Assembly (NCBI GenBank): GCA_016789105.1
Contig: JAEURN010000002.1
Span: 179,617-243,616 of the forward strand
Length of the DNA stretch: 64,000 nucleotides
Reading direction: 5' to 3'
Origin: Armatimonadota bacterium
GTDB taxonomy: Bacteria; Armatimonadota; Fimbriimonadia; Fimbriimonadales; Fimbriimonadaceae
Made by a program: the position numbers and the translations under genes. Below the pieces are notes generated by a model. That model did no database searches. It worked only from the letters and a program-made list of their open reading frames with translations, and was not told the origin of the DNA. Shown here piece by piece: positions 1 through 9,749 of the stretch (positions within the stretch are counted from its first letter, which is position 1; each line of letters opens with the position of its first letter).

Positions 1-606
1 AACGCACTGAAAATTATTGAACGCGGGGTGGACGAAGCCCTCCACTACGGGGCAGAGGTCGTCCGCGTCTTTGCCGGCGATGTCTACAACGACCCGTCCG
101 TCAGCCTGGATCAGGCCTTCCTCTGGATTGTCGACGGGCTGTGTGCCGCGGCCGATTACGCCAATTCCCAAGGCATCAAACTGGCTCTGGAAAACCACGG
201 CAAGCTCGCCGGGCGCGGGGATCAGATCAATGACATCATCGCGCAAGTCCGCACCCGCACGGGTCACAATGCCTTAGGGGCAAACCCCGACACCGGCAAC
301 TTCTTGCTGGTCAACCAGCCAGGGCACGAAGGGGTTGCCGAAGTCGCGGCCAACGCCTATATGTGCCATTTCAAAGACTTTGTGGCCCAGCCCGGCGGGC
401 ATTACAAAGGCATCGACGGAGCGGAATACGCCGGAACCGTGATCGGCGAAGGCACGGTGGATCTTGCCGCCTCGCTCGCCGCCCTCAAAAACGTTGGATT
501 CTCCGGCTGGGTCAACCTGGAATACGAAGGCGACACTGATCCCATGACCGGAGTCCCCGCCAGTTTTGCCAATGCCAAGCGATTTCTCGATAGCGTGAAC
601 GGCTAA
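1..606 (+). CDS. Sugar phosphate isomerase/epimerase, TIM-barrel family (5' truncated)
   Basis: The frame is open from base 1 to the TAA at 604-606, so the N-terminal half lies outside the window. The visible 201 residues have the features of xylose-isomerase-like TIM barrels (AP endonuclease 2 superfamily): a strand ending VVRVFAGDV, then LALENHG with the metal-binding Glu, an Asp in GANPDTGN, a His in YMCHFKDF, and a late Glu in GWVNLEYEGD. These match the usual E/D/H/E divalent-metal set. The substrate cannot be read from the sequence; relatives include hexulose-6-phosphate, inosose and hydroxypyruvate isomerases. It overlaps the convergent pyroglutamyl peptidase gene by 4 bases. The family assignment is firm; the specificity is unknown. 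Confidence 0.85.
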   Translation, partial: NALKIIERGVDEALHYGAEVVRVFAGDVYNDPSVSLDQAFLWIVDGLCAAADYANSQGIKLALENHGKLAGRGDQINDIIAQVRTRTGHNALGANPDTGNFLLVNQPGHEGVAEVAANAYMCHFKDFVAQPGGHYKGIDGAEYAGTVIGEGTVDLAASLAALKNVGFSGWVNLEYEGDTDPMTGVPASFANAKRFLDSVNG

Positions 607-1112
607 AGGCTCGCCACGATCCGGCGAACTTCATTAAGCTGCGCTTCCAAATCCATCACCTCTGGGCGCGGCACGTGCAAAAATCCGATCCTCTTCTCCG
701 GGAACCGCGACAAACCTCGGAAAAAAAGGTAGTTGCACAAGTATCCCCCGGCATCAACGGTCAAGACGGCACGATCCGATTCAAATGATTTGTCGAACAT
801 CGTCCCGGCAAGCTGCGGGGGGTGCAAGGGGTCGATTCGGCCCGGCCCGGCAATCACCCCATGGACATCCTCGCCCGGCCCGCACGAATTTTTAGCCACG
901 GTTTCAAGGTGCATCCGCTGCGCTGCCCCGTGGACGCCGATCATGAGCCACGCATCAAACGTGTCCGGGTCGAGCCCATCCAAAAAGGCGTCCACATCCG
1001 CATAGCCCACCGCCAGAACGGTGCCCCCCATGCGCTCTGCCAGCCAGGCGCTCGGGTTTTCATCGATGTCTCGGAACGCCCCAAAACCCGTAACCAGCAA
1101 TCCTGACGTCAT
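603..1112 (-). CDS. pcp: Pyroglutamyl-peptidase I-like cysteine peptidase (C15)
   Basis: This would remove N-terminal pyroglutamate from peptides in the cytoplasm. The 169-residue product begins MTSGLLVTGFGAF, the glycine-rich first strand of the C15 family, and continues with NPS. A plausible catalytic triad is present: Glu70 in HLETVAKN, Cys126 in DAGGYLCNYLFF and His146 in GFLHVPRPE. It is shorter than the usual ~200-215 residues. I chose the ATG at 1112 over the in-frame TTG at 1121 because a TATCTT box at 1120-1125 sits 7 bases upstream of the ATG and would overlap the TTG start. No Shine-Dalgarno is visible. It is divergent from the membrane protein gene at 1145. Confidence 0.85.
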   Translation of the reverse strand: MTSGLLVTGFGAFRDIDENPSAWLAERMGGTVLAVGYADVDAFLDGLDPDTFDAWLMIGVHGAAQRMHLETVAKNSCGPGEDVHGVIAGPGRIDPLHPPQLAGTMFDKSFESDRAVLTVDAGGYLCNYLFFRGLSRFPEKRIGFLHVPRPEVMDLEAQLNEVRRIVASL

Positions 1113-1119
1113 GGCTGCC

Positions 1120-1125
1120 AAGATA
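1120..1125 (-). promoter_or_regulatory. Candidate -10 box for leaderless pcp
   Basis: TATCTT on the minus strand, separated from the pcp ATG by 7 bases with no ribosome binding site between. This is the same spacing as at several other genes in the window. Confidence 0.4.
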
Positions 1126-1144
1126 CCGCCGAAAATAGACGGTG

Positions 1145-1861
1145 ATGGATCCTCTCGGCATCGTGGTCTTTGGCATCGTGGCGGCGCTTTTCCTGTTTGG
1201 CGCCGTGTTTGCCGTCCCTAAAGCCAAAGAGCGAATGGCTGAACTCGAAAAGCGCCAACTCGACATTGCCGGATTGGCCCGCGCCGCGGGATACCGGTTT
1301 GAAAAGAATGAGAAAGGCGACATCGATTGGGTCATGTCTAACGGAGATTGGCAGTTGGAATACGATTCCGACCGCTCTTCGGAATCGAGCTCTCCGTGCC
1401 TCCGGTTCAAATCAACGCGCAAAGTGCCCAAAGACCGGCAATTTATCGTCCTCAGCGACTTCTCCCATAAATCGCTGACCAACCCAACCGCGCGCAAACT
1501 CCTCGGAGGATTTTGCAAAACCTTGGACAGGTACGGGATCAAGGGCTCGAACTTCCCCATCGACGATCTCTTGGCCCTCATCGACCGGGGCAACATCCAC
1601 CTGCTCACCCACACCAATCGCGAGGCTCTCAAAGTGGCCGCCTATTCGGCCAAAGCCGCTGCGGACATCAAGAATGGCGACGTCGTTGGACATGTCGCCG
1701 CCCTGTTCCGGCAAGAATCGACCACTGTCCAAGAGGCATTGCCCCGCATCTTGGCCCTCGAAACTGGGGTCGAAGTCAAATCCTATGTCAGCCACCCAAC
1801 CAGTGACCAAGTCAAAAACATCTTGGCCGCGGGCGAATCCATCCTCCGTTACGCCGCCTGA
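1145..1861 (+). CDS. Single-pass membrane protein of unknown function (paralogue of 2956-3666)
   Basis: I do not recognise the family. The 238-residue product starts with a hydrophobic segment (about residues 3-25, PLGIVVFGIVAALFLFGAVF). A charged, helix-prone stretch follows (KAKERMAELEKRQ), then a mixed soluble domain of about 200 residues, so it should be anchored with a cytoplasmic C-terminal domain. A GTG lies directly before the ATG at 1145 and could also serve as start. The protein at 2956-3666 has the same architecture and similar segments (AGLARAAGYRF against KDFADEKGYLF; NGDWQLEYDSD against SNWRIWFVADS), which suggests a diverged duplication with the LD-carboxypeptidase gene between the copies. 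Function unknown. Confidence 0.7.
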   Translation: MDPLGIVVFGIVAALFLFGAVFAVPKAKERMAELEKRQLDIAGLARAAGYRFEKNEKGDIDWVMSNGDWQLEYDSDRSSESSSPCLRFKSTRKVPKDRQFIVLSDFSHKSLTNPTARKLLGGFCKTLDRYGIKGSNFPIDDLLALIDRGNIHLLTHTNREALKVAAYSAKAAADIKNGDVVGHVAALFRQESTTVQEALPRILALETGVEVKSYVSHPTSDQVKNILAAGESILRYAA

Positions 1862-1878
1862 ACCTGGCCCCAAACGGC

Positions 1879-1884
1879 TAAGAT
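1879..1884 (+). promoter_or_regulatory. Candidate -10 box for leaderless LD-carboxypeptidase mRNA
   Basis: TAAGAT followed by 6 bases and then the ATG at 1891. The gap CACAGG leaves no room for a leader with a normally spaced Shine-Dalgarno if transcription starts 6-7 bases after the box. Confidence 0.4.
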
Positions 1885-1890
1885 CACAGG

Positions 1891-2928
1891 ATGGATCGCC
1901 GAGAATTCCTCGCGCTCACAACAATCGCCGCCGCCGGATCCGCCATGGCAAAAACCGACCGGGCCCCCGTGGCGGATCCGGGCCCCAAAAGACCGGAACC
2001 CCTCAACCCCGGGGACCGGGTTGCCGTTGTCGCACCCGCCTCCCCTGTCGAGTCGGCCGAGGACCTCGAAGGATTTTTCAAGCGTGTCCGCGACTTAGGT
2101 CTGGAACCCGTGCCAGCCCCCAACCTGGAAAAGAAGTATGGGTTCTTTGGGGGGACCGACCAAGAACGAGCCGACGACTTGAACTGGGCTTTTGCCAATC
2201 CTGAAGTCAAGGGCATCTTGCCCGTGCGCGGGGGATACGGGTGTTCGCGGCTCCTCCACCTGCTGGATTACAAATTGATCAAGAAGAACCCCAAGGCCCT
2301 GTGCGGTTACAGCGACATCACGGCCCTCCACCTGGCTCTCAGCCAAAAGGCCGGCTTGGTCACCTACCACGGGCCGGTGCTGGCCAGTTCGGAATCTGCC
2401 TTCTCAGACGGATACCTCCGCCAGGCGCTGTTCGGGTCCGGGCCCGTGGAATTCAAGAACCCCGGTTGGGAATACCTCAACCCCGAACACCCCGAAGTCC
2501 CGCCGTCATACGAGATCCGCGCCCTCTCCCCTGGGCGAACTTCCGGCAGGTTGGCGGGAGGGAACCTGACCTTGCTCGCCGCCCTGTGCGGAACCCCATA
2601 TCAACTTGAAGGCAAGAATAAGATCGTCTTTTTCGAGGACGTCAAAGAGGCGCCTTACCGCATCGACCGTATGCTGACGCAACTCATCCACAGCGGTTGC
2701 TTCAAGGGCGCACGCGGCATCGTCGCGGGGCAGTTCACCGATTGCGACCCGGAAGAACCAAAAGATGGGGAGTGGCTCGTTGCCGATGTCCTGAAAGACC
2801 GGCTTGCCCCTCTCGGCATCCCGGTCATGACGGGGGCCGCCATTGGGCACATCACCCACAAATGGACGGTTCCCGTGGGGGTGGTGGCCGAACTGGATGC
2901 CGATGAAGGAACCTTTAGAATTCCCTAG
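1891..2928 (+). CDS. LD-carboxypeptidase (peptidase S66), exported
   Basis: Predicted to cleave the L,D bond releasing terminal D-Ala from murein tetrapeptides, or a related microcin-immunity-type activity. The 345 residues start with a Tat-like signal (MDRREFLALTTIAAAGSAMA: RR, then a hydrophobic stretch ending near Ala20). The fold marker GDRVAVVAPASP lies at 41-52. The Ser-Glu-His triad is visible as Ser141 in CGYSDITAL, Glu249 in FFEDVKEAPYRID and His320 in IGHITHKW, with spacing close to known LdcA proteins. Classical LdcA is cytoplasmic, so the Tat-type signal suggests a periplasmic role here. It stands alone with its own -10 box. Confidence 0.9.
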   Translation: MDRREFLALTTIAAAGSAMAKTDRAPVADPGPKRPEPLNPGDRVAVVAPASPVESAEDLEGFFKRVRDLGLEPVPAPNLEKKYGFFGGTDQERADDLNWAFANPEVKGILPVRGGYGCSRLLHLLDYKLIKKNPKALCGYSDITALHLALSQKAGLVTYHGPVLASSESAFSDGYLRQALFGSGPVEFKNPGWEYLNPEHPEVPPSYEIRALSPGRTSGRLAGGNLTLLAALCGTPYQLEGKNKIVFFEDVKEAPYRIDRMLTQLIHSGCFKGARGIVAGQFTDCDPEEPKDGEWLVADVLKDRLAPLGIPVMTGAAIGHITHKWTVPVGVVAELDADEGTFRIP

Positions 2929-2955
2929 CCAAACACCGAGTGGAAAAAATCAGCC

Positions 2956-3666
2956 ATGACAAACCTGTCCATTTTTGTTGGCATCGGTTCCCTCGTGCTT
3001 TTGATCGGGATTTGGGCCATTGCCCGTTCAATCAAAAGAAAAAACCAGCTGAATGCCCAAGTGGCCGACCTCAAAGACTTTGCCGACGAAAAGGGATATT
3101 TGTTTTCACTGAGCGATCTCGGCAGCACGACCTGGTCGATATCGAGTTCGAATTGGCGGATCTGGTTTGTTGCCGATTCCAACAATAGCCCTCCCGACGC
3201 GCATCTCCACTTGACGGCAACCAACCTGCCCCCCGGATGCGATTTCGCCGTTCTTTGCAATCACGCCGACAAGGCGGCCCGGAGCCCGGCATCCCAGTTC
3301 ATGCAAAACATGGCGGGATCCACGATCACTTATAGCTCAACAGAAAAAGGAGTGATCCCGGTGGAATTCACCCGTGAGATTGTTTCTGCGAGCCACTCAG
3401 GTCAGTTGGGCACTTCGGAAAAGCCATACCTCAAAGCCTTTGCAAGGAATGCCAATGAACTGAGCAAAATCGTCAGGGGCTCATTGGGCGGACTAGTAGA
3501 CGCCATCAACGCTAACGAACAGCGCGTTGAATTCACGCCCTATCCCCATATCGCCAAATGCGGATCGAACTTAGAAGTTGTCGCGTACCTGCGCGATCCG
3601 GGCCGCAATGAGGTCGAAGCCCTCATCCGCATCTATGATGCGGTCGCCGGACTCACCAAGGTCTGA
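2956..3666 (+). CDS. Single-pass membrane protein of unknown function (paralogue of 1145-1861)
   Basis: The 236-residue product has an N-terminal membrane segment (about residues 5-22, LSIFVGIGSLVLLIGIWAIA). A basic stretch follows (RSIKRKNQ), then a ~200-residue domain with two tryptophan-containing strands and a C-terminal helix EALIRIYDAVAGL. The layout and several segments match the protein encoded at 1145-1861, but identity looks low. The ATG follows GTGGAAAAAATCAGCC, a weak ribosome binding site. The gene starts 27 bases after the LD-carboxypeptidase gene and may be read from the same message. No known domain recognised. Confidence 0.7.
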   Translation: MTNLSIFVGIGSLVLLIGIWAIARSIKRKNQLNAQVADLKDFADEKGYLFSLSDLGSTTWSISSSNWRIWFVADSNNSPPDAHLHLTATNLPPGCDFAVLCNHADKAARSPASQFMQNMAGSTITYSSTEKGVIPVEFTREIVSASHSGQLGTSEKPYLKAFARNANELSKIVRGSLGGLVDAINANEQRVEFTPYPHIAKCGSNLEVVAYLRDPGRNEVEALIRIYDAVAGLTKV

Positions 3667-3675
3667 CCGGGGCCA

Positions 3676-4440
3676 TTAGGAGCCTTCGGTCGAATTGCCC
3701 AACCTTTTTTCCAAAGCGTCCAGTTGGGAATCCAGATCGTCCGTTTGCGTTGTTTGCACGTTTTGGATGGTCGGTGCGCCCAGTCCGAGCTTTTCTTCGA
3801 GCTTTTTGAGCTCTTCCTCAGCGGCGATGTCCATGGTGGCGTCCTCCATCTCTAACATCTTGCCGTGGATCGATCCCGCCATCATTTCATTGCGGGCACC
3901 GGCTTCGGCTTGCTTGTCGCGGATCTTGTCCCGGGCCGAAGCAAAGGATCCTTCGTATTCATTTTCAAACGTCAACCCTTCCAGGGCCCGCCCGATGCTG
4001 TCTTGGATTTGGGCTTGCTTCCATTGGGCTTTAAGGGCCAAAGCCTCGGCCGTCTTCTTCCGGACTTCTTCTTCCTGCCGTTTGATGGCGATTTTGACTT
4101 GGTCGACCGTCTCGGCCGCTTGCGCCAAAGTGGTTCTCAACGTTTCGATCGTGGCATCGTTGCTGGCCTTTTCCCGAAGGAACTGCTTGGCCAACTCGCG
4201 GTTGCCTTGCCGCAGGGCGGTCGCCGCCTGCTGCTCCAACTGGTTGGCCTTTTTGGTCGCCTCGTCCAGCATCTGCTGCAGGCGATTGCGTTGCGTGATG
4301 GCCTGAACCGCCTTTTCGCGGTTAGCCGTCAGGGCGCCCTGCATATCGCGTTTGGCCTGATCCAGCATGATCTCTGGATCTTCCAATTTGTCCATCGTGC
4401 GGCCAAACAGCGCGCGCAGCCAAGCAAAAAACCGCTTCAT
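3676..4440 (-). CDS. pspA: PspA/IM30 family envelope-stress protein
   Basis: Peripheral inner-membrane protein that polymerises on damaged membranes in the phage-shock response. The 254 residues are almost wholly coiled coil. The N-terminus MKRFFAWLRALFGRTMDKLE is the typical amphipathic membrane-binding helix, followed by the family signature DPEIMLDQAKRDMQGAL, long Q/A/E/K heptads and a C-terminal LDSQLDALEKRLGN. I placed the start at the ATG at 4440 because it begins exactly with the conserved helix. An upstream extension to 4476 would run over a TATAAT box. Its neighbour, divergent across a 168-base gap rich in inverted repeats, is a DUF1003 membrane protein. Confidence 0.93.
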   Translation of the reverse strand: MKRFFAWLRALFGRTMDKLEDPEIMLDQAKRDMQGALTANREKAVQAITQRNRLQQMLDEATKKANQLEQQAATALRQGNRELAKQFLREKASNDATIETLRTTLAQAAETVDQVKIAIKRQEEEVRKKTAEALALKAQWKQAQIQDSIGRALEGLTFENEYEGSFASARDKIRDKQAEAGARNEMMAGSIHGKMLEMEDATMDIAAEEELKKLEEKLGLGAPTIQNVQTTQTDDLDSQLDALEKRLGNSTEGS

Positions 4441-4475
4441 GAATGCCTGAACCCCGCACCGTGCGGGTGATCGCA

Positions 4476-4516
4476 ATTATACACGGCACTTTTCGTGCCG
4501 GGTTGCGCCAACCCGG
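4476..4516 (-). promoter_or_regulatory. Candidate pspA promoter region with inverted repeats
   Basis: On the minus strand TATAAT (4476-4481) lies 35 bases before the pspA ATG. Just upstream is AAC-16 bases-CGT, which resembles the ECF sigma-factor pattern. A perfect inverted repeat GGCAC-GAAAA-GTGCC lies within that spacer, and a second, GGGTTGCGCCAACCC, lies on the plus strand beside it. Which element is used cannot be decided from sequence. Confidence 0.4.
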
Positions 4517-4608
4517 ACCTGCGCGAACCTGCAATGAGCCACAATCCCTGGTGAGGGAGAGATTCTCCCCTTAATATTGTTACAAAGTTGAAGAAGTTGG
4601 TACACACG

Positions 4609-5301
4609 ATGCCGGAACAACAGTGCCCGATCTGCCACCGGAGCTTGCATGAATCCGAATCTGTCCCAATGTCCGCATTGGGCAGCAGCCTGCGGAAGTC
4701 GATCCTCCGCCAAAATCCAGATGTCGCCGAAAGCGATCATCTTTGCCTCACCTGCTTTGAGGCAGCCCGGGCGGCATCGTTTGCCCACCAACTCAAGAAG
4801 AACCAGAGGGAGCTCAGCAACTTAGAACGCGAAGTGCTGAAGAAAATCACTGACCGCGAAATCGTCGCGGTTGACCCCACGCCCCCGGATTCCCCGCTGA
4901 CAACCGGCCAACGGGTCGCCGACCGCGTGGCCGCCTTCGGCGGTTCTTGGACGTTCATCCTCACCTTTTTGGGGATCCTCGTGGTCTGGATCACCTTCAA
5001 CGTCGTCGCCGCCACCCTCCGGTTCGACCCTTACCCCTTCATCCTGCTTAACCTTGTCCTCAGCTGTATTGCCGCGCTTCAAGCCCCCATCATCATGATG
5101 AGCCAGAACCGGCAGGAGGAAAAAGACCGCGAGCGAGCCCGCAACGACTATATGGTCAACCTCAAGGCCGAACTGGAAGTCAGGGCCCTGCACGACAAAA
5201 TCGACCACCTCCTCCGATCCCAAATGCATACCCTGATGGAGTTTCAAGAGGCACAGCTGGAAATCCTGCAACGGCTCGCCCGTCAAAATGGCAAACCATA
5301 A
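4609..5301 (+). CDS. DUF1003 membrane protein with N-terminal zinc-ribbon-like motif
   Basis: The 230 residues start with CPICHRSLHE, and a second CLTC pair follows about 40 residues later, together forming a plausible Cys4 zinc site. The DUF1003 core follows: VADRVAAFGGSWTFI with two membrane helices (around residues 105-125 and 135-155), then SQNRQEEKDRERARNDYMVN and a C-terminal coiled coil. DUF1003 function is unknown. I prefer the ATG at 4609; an in-frame TTG at 4588 would add seven residues. It is divergent from pspA, and the polysaccharide deacetylase gene starts 3 bases after its stop, so those two are probably co-transcribed. Confidence 0.85.
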   Translation: MPEQQCPICHRSLHESESVPMSALGSSLRKSILRQNPDVAESDHLCLTCFEAARAASFAHQLKKNQRELSNLEREVLKKITDREIVAVDPTPPDSPLTTGQRVADRVAAFGGSWTFILTFLGILVVWITFNVVAATLRFDPYPFILLNLVLSCIAALQAPIIMMSQNRQEEKDRERARNDYMVNLKAELEVRALHDKIDHLLRSQMHTLMEFQEAQLEILQRLARQNGKP

Positions 5302-5304
5302 CCT

Positions 5305-6072
5305 ATGCTCTGTGCCTTCCTCCTCGCCCTGGCCAATGCCAGCATCAATGCCACACGGGTCTACCACGGCTCGGCATACAACGATGCCACCCTGGAAAGC
5401 ACCAACCCGTTCTGGGTCGCCGCCAGCACCCAAGTCGCAAAAATGGATATCGAAACCGGTGGCATCATGTTGCCGATCGGAAGCCCAGCCGTGTTGCGGC
5501 ACGGTCCGGCCGACAAGAAGGAACTCGCCCTCACCTTCGACGATGGCCCGCACGGCCACTTCACCCCCAAACTTCTCGACCTGCTGGATCGCTACCGGGT
5601 TAAAGCGACATTCTTCGTGATCGGGAAAATGGCCTACAAAGACCCGGCGCTCCTGGCCGAAATTGCCCGCCGGGGGCACCTGGTTGCCAACCACACCTTC
5701 AGCCACGCCAACCTGAGGCGACAATCCCTTTCCGACATTGAGACCGAATACCTGGCGGCCAACAACTTGATTGCTGCGGTGACCGGACAAACCCCCCGGT
5801 TCTGCCGACCGCCCGGGGGAGACCGGGATGGACTCACGACCAGGGCCGCCCAATTGCTCGGAATGACGACCGTGCTCTGGACCGCCGACCCGCTCGATTA
5901 TTCCAACCCAGGAGTCGATGTCCTCATGGCGCGGCTCCGCCCAAAAGTGGCCAACGGCGGCATCATCTTGCTCCACGACGGCCCCGTGCAAACATTGCCG
6001 CTCCTGGAAATCCTCATCCCCGAAATGCAGGCCAAGGGATACACCTTTGTTCGACTGGACAAGTGGATTTGA
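5305..6072 (+). CDS. Polysaccharide deacetylase (NodB domain), exported
   Basis: Carbohydrate esterase family 4 enzyme, probably deacetylating peptidoglycan or an exopolysaccharide outside the cytoplasm. The 255 residues start with a short signal-like sequence (MLCAFLLALANASINA). The NodB motifs are clear: LTFDDGPHGH (catalytic base and metal Asp, about residues 77-86), HTFSHANL (metal His pair), RPPGGDRDG (motif 3) and LLHDGP (motif 5, catalytic His). The usual Tyr or Phe of motif 3 is Gly, a minor variation. The gene is directly behind the DUF1003 gene with a 3-base gap, suggesting an envelope-related operon. Confidence 0.9.
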   Translation: MLCAFLLALANASINATRVYHGSAYNDATLESTNPFWVAASTQVAKMDIETGGIMLPIGSPAVLRHGPADKKELALTFDDGPHGHFTPKLLDLLDRYRVKATFFVIGKMAYKDPALLAEIARRGHLVANHTFSHANLRRQSLSDIETEYLAANNLIAAVTGQTPRFCRPPGGDRDGLTTRAAQLLGMTTVLWTADPLDYSNPGVDVLMARLRPKVANGGIILLHDGPVQTLPLLEILIPEMQAKGYTFVRLDKWI

Positions 6073-7674
<1,602 letters not shown>

Positions 7675-7677
7675 ACC

Positions 7678-8082
7678 TTGGCCAACTTCACGCTCTCCGT
7701 GGTCGCACCTGACCGCACCGTTTTTGAAGGCGAAGTCAAAAATGCCGTCGTGCCCGCTGTTCTGGGGTACCTCGGCATTTGGGCTGGGCACGAACCCAGC
7801 CTCGTCGCCCTCAAAGCCGGGCTCATCCACTACACCGATTCCAATGGCCAAGACCACTGGATCAGCGTCGGGGGTGGGTTTCTGGAGACATCGGGGGCCG
7901 GTGTCATCGTCTTGGCCCAAGATGTCACTCTTAGCGGGGAAGTCGACCTTACCTCGGCAGAAGCCACCCTGGAAGAAGCCCGCCGCACCTTGCGGGGCGA
8001 ATCGACCGGGATGACCCTGCAAGAAGCCATGGCTGAATATGAAAAGGCCCTGGCGAGGCGCGAACTGGCCGTCCGAAAATAA
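7678..8082 (+). CDS. atpC: F1F0 ATP synthase subunit epsilon
   Basis: Central-stalk subunit that couples rotation and inhibits ATP hydrolysis. The 134 residues show the N-terminal beta-sandwich (FTLSVVAPDRTVFEGEV, LGYLGIWAGHEPSLVALKAG, then GGGFLE) and a C-terminal pair of helices. The start is a TTG at 7678, 3 bases after the atpD stop and preceded by GGAGG inside the end of atpD. No ATG is available at the conserved N-terminus. Normal length. Confidence 0.95.
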   Translation: MANFTLSVVAPDRTVFEGEVKNAVVPAVLGYLGIWAGHEPSLVALKAGLIHYTDSNGQDHWISVGGGFLETSGAGVIVLAQDVTLSGEVDLTSAEATLEEARRTLRGESTGMTLQEAMAEYEKALARRELAVRK

Positions 8083-8135
8083 CCACGGGAACCAACCGGA
8101 CGCTCAGAACGTCGGGAACCGTACCGATCCATCCC

Positions 8136-9713
8136 ATGGCGCCCTCGATCCTGCTCGCGATCTCTATCGGACAGCTCCCAACCGAGCCGTGCGCCCACGC
8201 CTTTTCGCCACAGGAGGCCGACCGGATCGTCACCTTTTGGAACCAAGAAGGGCGACTCAAGTCGGAAGACCTCCACCCCACCGAACCCTTCCAACCCGTT
8301 TACGCGCCCGCCGCATCCGTTTGGTTGCACGAGATGTACAAGAAACGGGATCCCGGCCGCCCCCTCATCCCGACCAAAATCCCCGCCCCCCGCACGGAGA
8401 GGGATCGGCAATGGGATCTTGCCATTGACCGGCAGATGGCCCAAGATTTCGCCTGGGCCACCTCGGCAGCCGCATGGATGAACCGGGGGCTGGCCGAATC
8501 GGCCACCATTGGGTCCCCAACATCTCGCACCCTGGCCGCACTCCCTGCCGACCTCCTGGCCGTGGCCGGGGAGCCACCACCCTTCTATGAGGTTAACCGG
8601 CCCCAAAGGGCCACCGTGGTCTTTGACGGCTTTTATGGAGTCTATTCAGAAGCCGTCGATGTCCCCAACAAGTACCTGTTCTACCGGAGCGCATGCGGCA
8701 CCGCCACGACCGCCAATCCGCCAAGCGAATCCGATCTCCGAACCCTTGTCCACCTGGCCGGTATCTCGACCAAACTTGTCAAGCCCATTCTGGCCGTTGC
8801 CCAACTCGAAGGCGGATTCGACACGGTCAACACGTACGATTCCGGCGGGATATCCCTCGGGATCATCCAATTTGCAAGCCTCCCCAGCGGGCGGGGGAGC
8901 CTGGTCGCCCTGTTGCAGTCCTACCGACAAAAAAACCCGGCCGAGTACGCGGCTAACTTCCGCAAATATGGGGTCGATGTCGCCCCCGACGGCCGCCTGA
9001 CCGTCGTCGATCCGAGGACGGGGTTCGAACTTTCAGGATCAGATGCGGTGCAAGCTGTGGTTGAAGACAAACGCCTCACGGCGGTTTTCCAACGGGCTGC
9101 CACCCTCAGCCAGAACTTCAAATCTGCTCAACTCCGGCTCTTCGCCCAAGCGTTCAACCCGGCTGGGATATCCATCCCGGTCACTTTGGGCGGGCAATCT
9201 ATTTCGGTTCCGGTTACAAAATTCATCACAAGCGAATCCGGCATGGCCACCCTTATGGACCGGTTGGTTAACCGGGGAAACCTGGATGGGTTACCTGAGA
9301 TTGTAGGCCGCATTGCCCGAGATGCCGGTGTCACGACGGTTTCTGGATTGGCCGGTCTTGAAAGGCCGATTGTCGAAGCCATGACCTACCGGAACAACTT
9401 CTTGGCTGTATCGGCCCTGACCCAGCCTCCCGCCTATTCGGGACCCGCTGGCGATGCGCGGATCGCCGAGATTTCCGGCACTCCGGTCGGCCCGGCCAAC
9501 GGGGTCGCTTCTGCCAAGGGCGGCATTGGCAAATCCGGCGGTTTAGGTGCCTCGGAGCCCCTCTCGGTGGCCCCATTCGATCCCACCCGGGCGGGGAGGG
9601 TCGCCCCTCCGGCCGGCGCGGCCCCCCAGGCATCCAAGCCCGCCGACCCTTCGCCCGCAAAGGCCCCGACACCGACGACCCCCGCCGGCCCGATCACCGT
9701 TGCGGGCGGATAA
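8136..9713 (+). CDS. Exported lysozyme-like protein, tandem copy 1
   Basis: Not a family I can name. The 525 residues begin with a weak signal-like segment (MAPSILLAISIGQLP). A central region of about 250 residues contains VAQLEGGFDTVNTYDSGGIS followed by LGIIQFASL. An isolated Glu, a Gly-rich turn and a later G-x-IQF are typical of lysozyme/transglycosylase-fold glycosidases, so I infer a cell-wall or polysaccharide hydrolase. The last ~100 residues are Pro/Ala/Gly-rich and low complexity. The next gene encodes a clear paralogue with the same order of motifs (EGGFD, QFASL, SGMATLMDR). No known domain is certain. Confidence 0.7.
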   Translation: MAPSILLAISIGQLPTEPCAHAFSPQEADRIVTFWNQEGRLKSEDLHPTEPFQPVYAPAASVWLHEMYKKRDPGRPLIPTKIPAPRTERDRQWDLAIDRQMAQDFAWATSAAAWMNRGLAESATIGSPTSRTLAALPADLLAVAGEPPPFYEVNRPQRATVVFDGFYGVYSEAVDVPNKYLFYRSACGTATTANPPSESDLRTLVHLAGISTKLVKPILAVAQLEGGFDTVNTYDSGGISLGIIQFASLPSGRGSLVALLQSYRQKNPAEYAANFRKYGVDVAPDGRLTVVDPRTGFELSGSDAVQAVVEDKRLTAVFQRAATLSQNFKSAQLRLFAQAFNPAGISIPVTLGGQSISVPVTKFITSESGMATLMDRLVNRGNLDGLPEIVGRIARDAGVTTVSGLAGLERPIVEAMTYRNNFLAVSALTQPPAYSGPAGDARIAEISGTPVGPANGVASAKGGIGKSGGLGASEPLSVAPFDPTRAGRVAPPAGAAPQASKPADPSPAKAPTPTTPAGPITVAGG

Positions 9714-9749
9714 TTCCTCCAGTCCGGCGGGAATTCGACTACAATCCCA

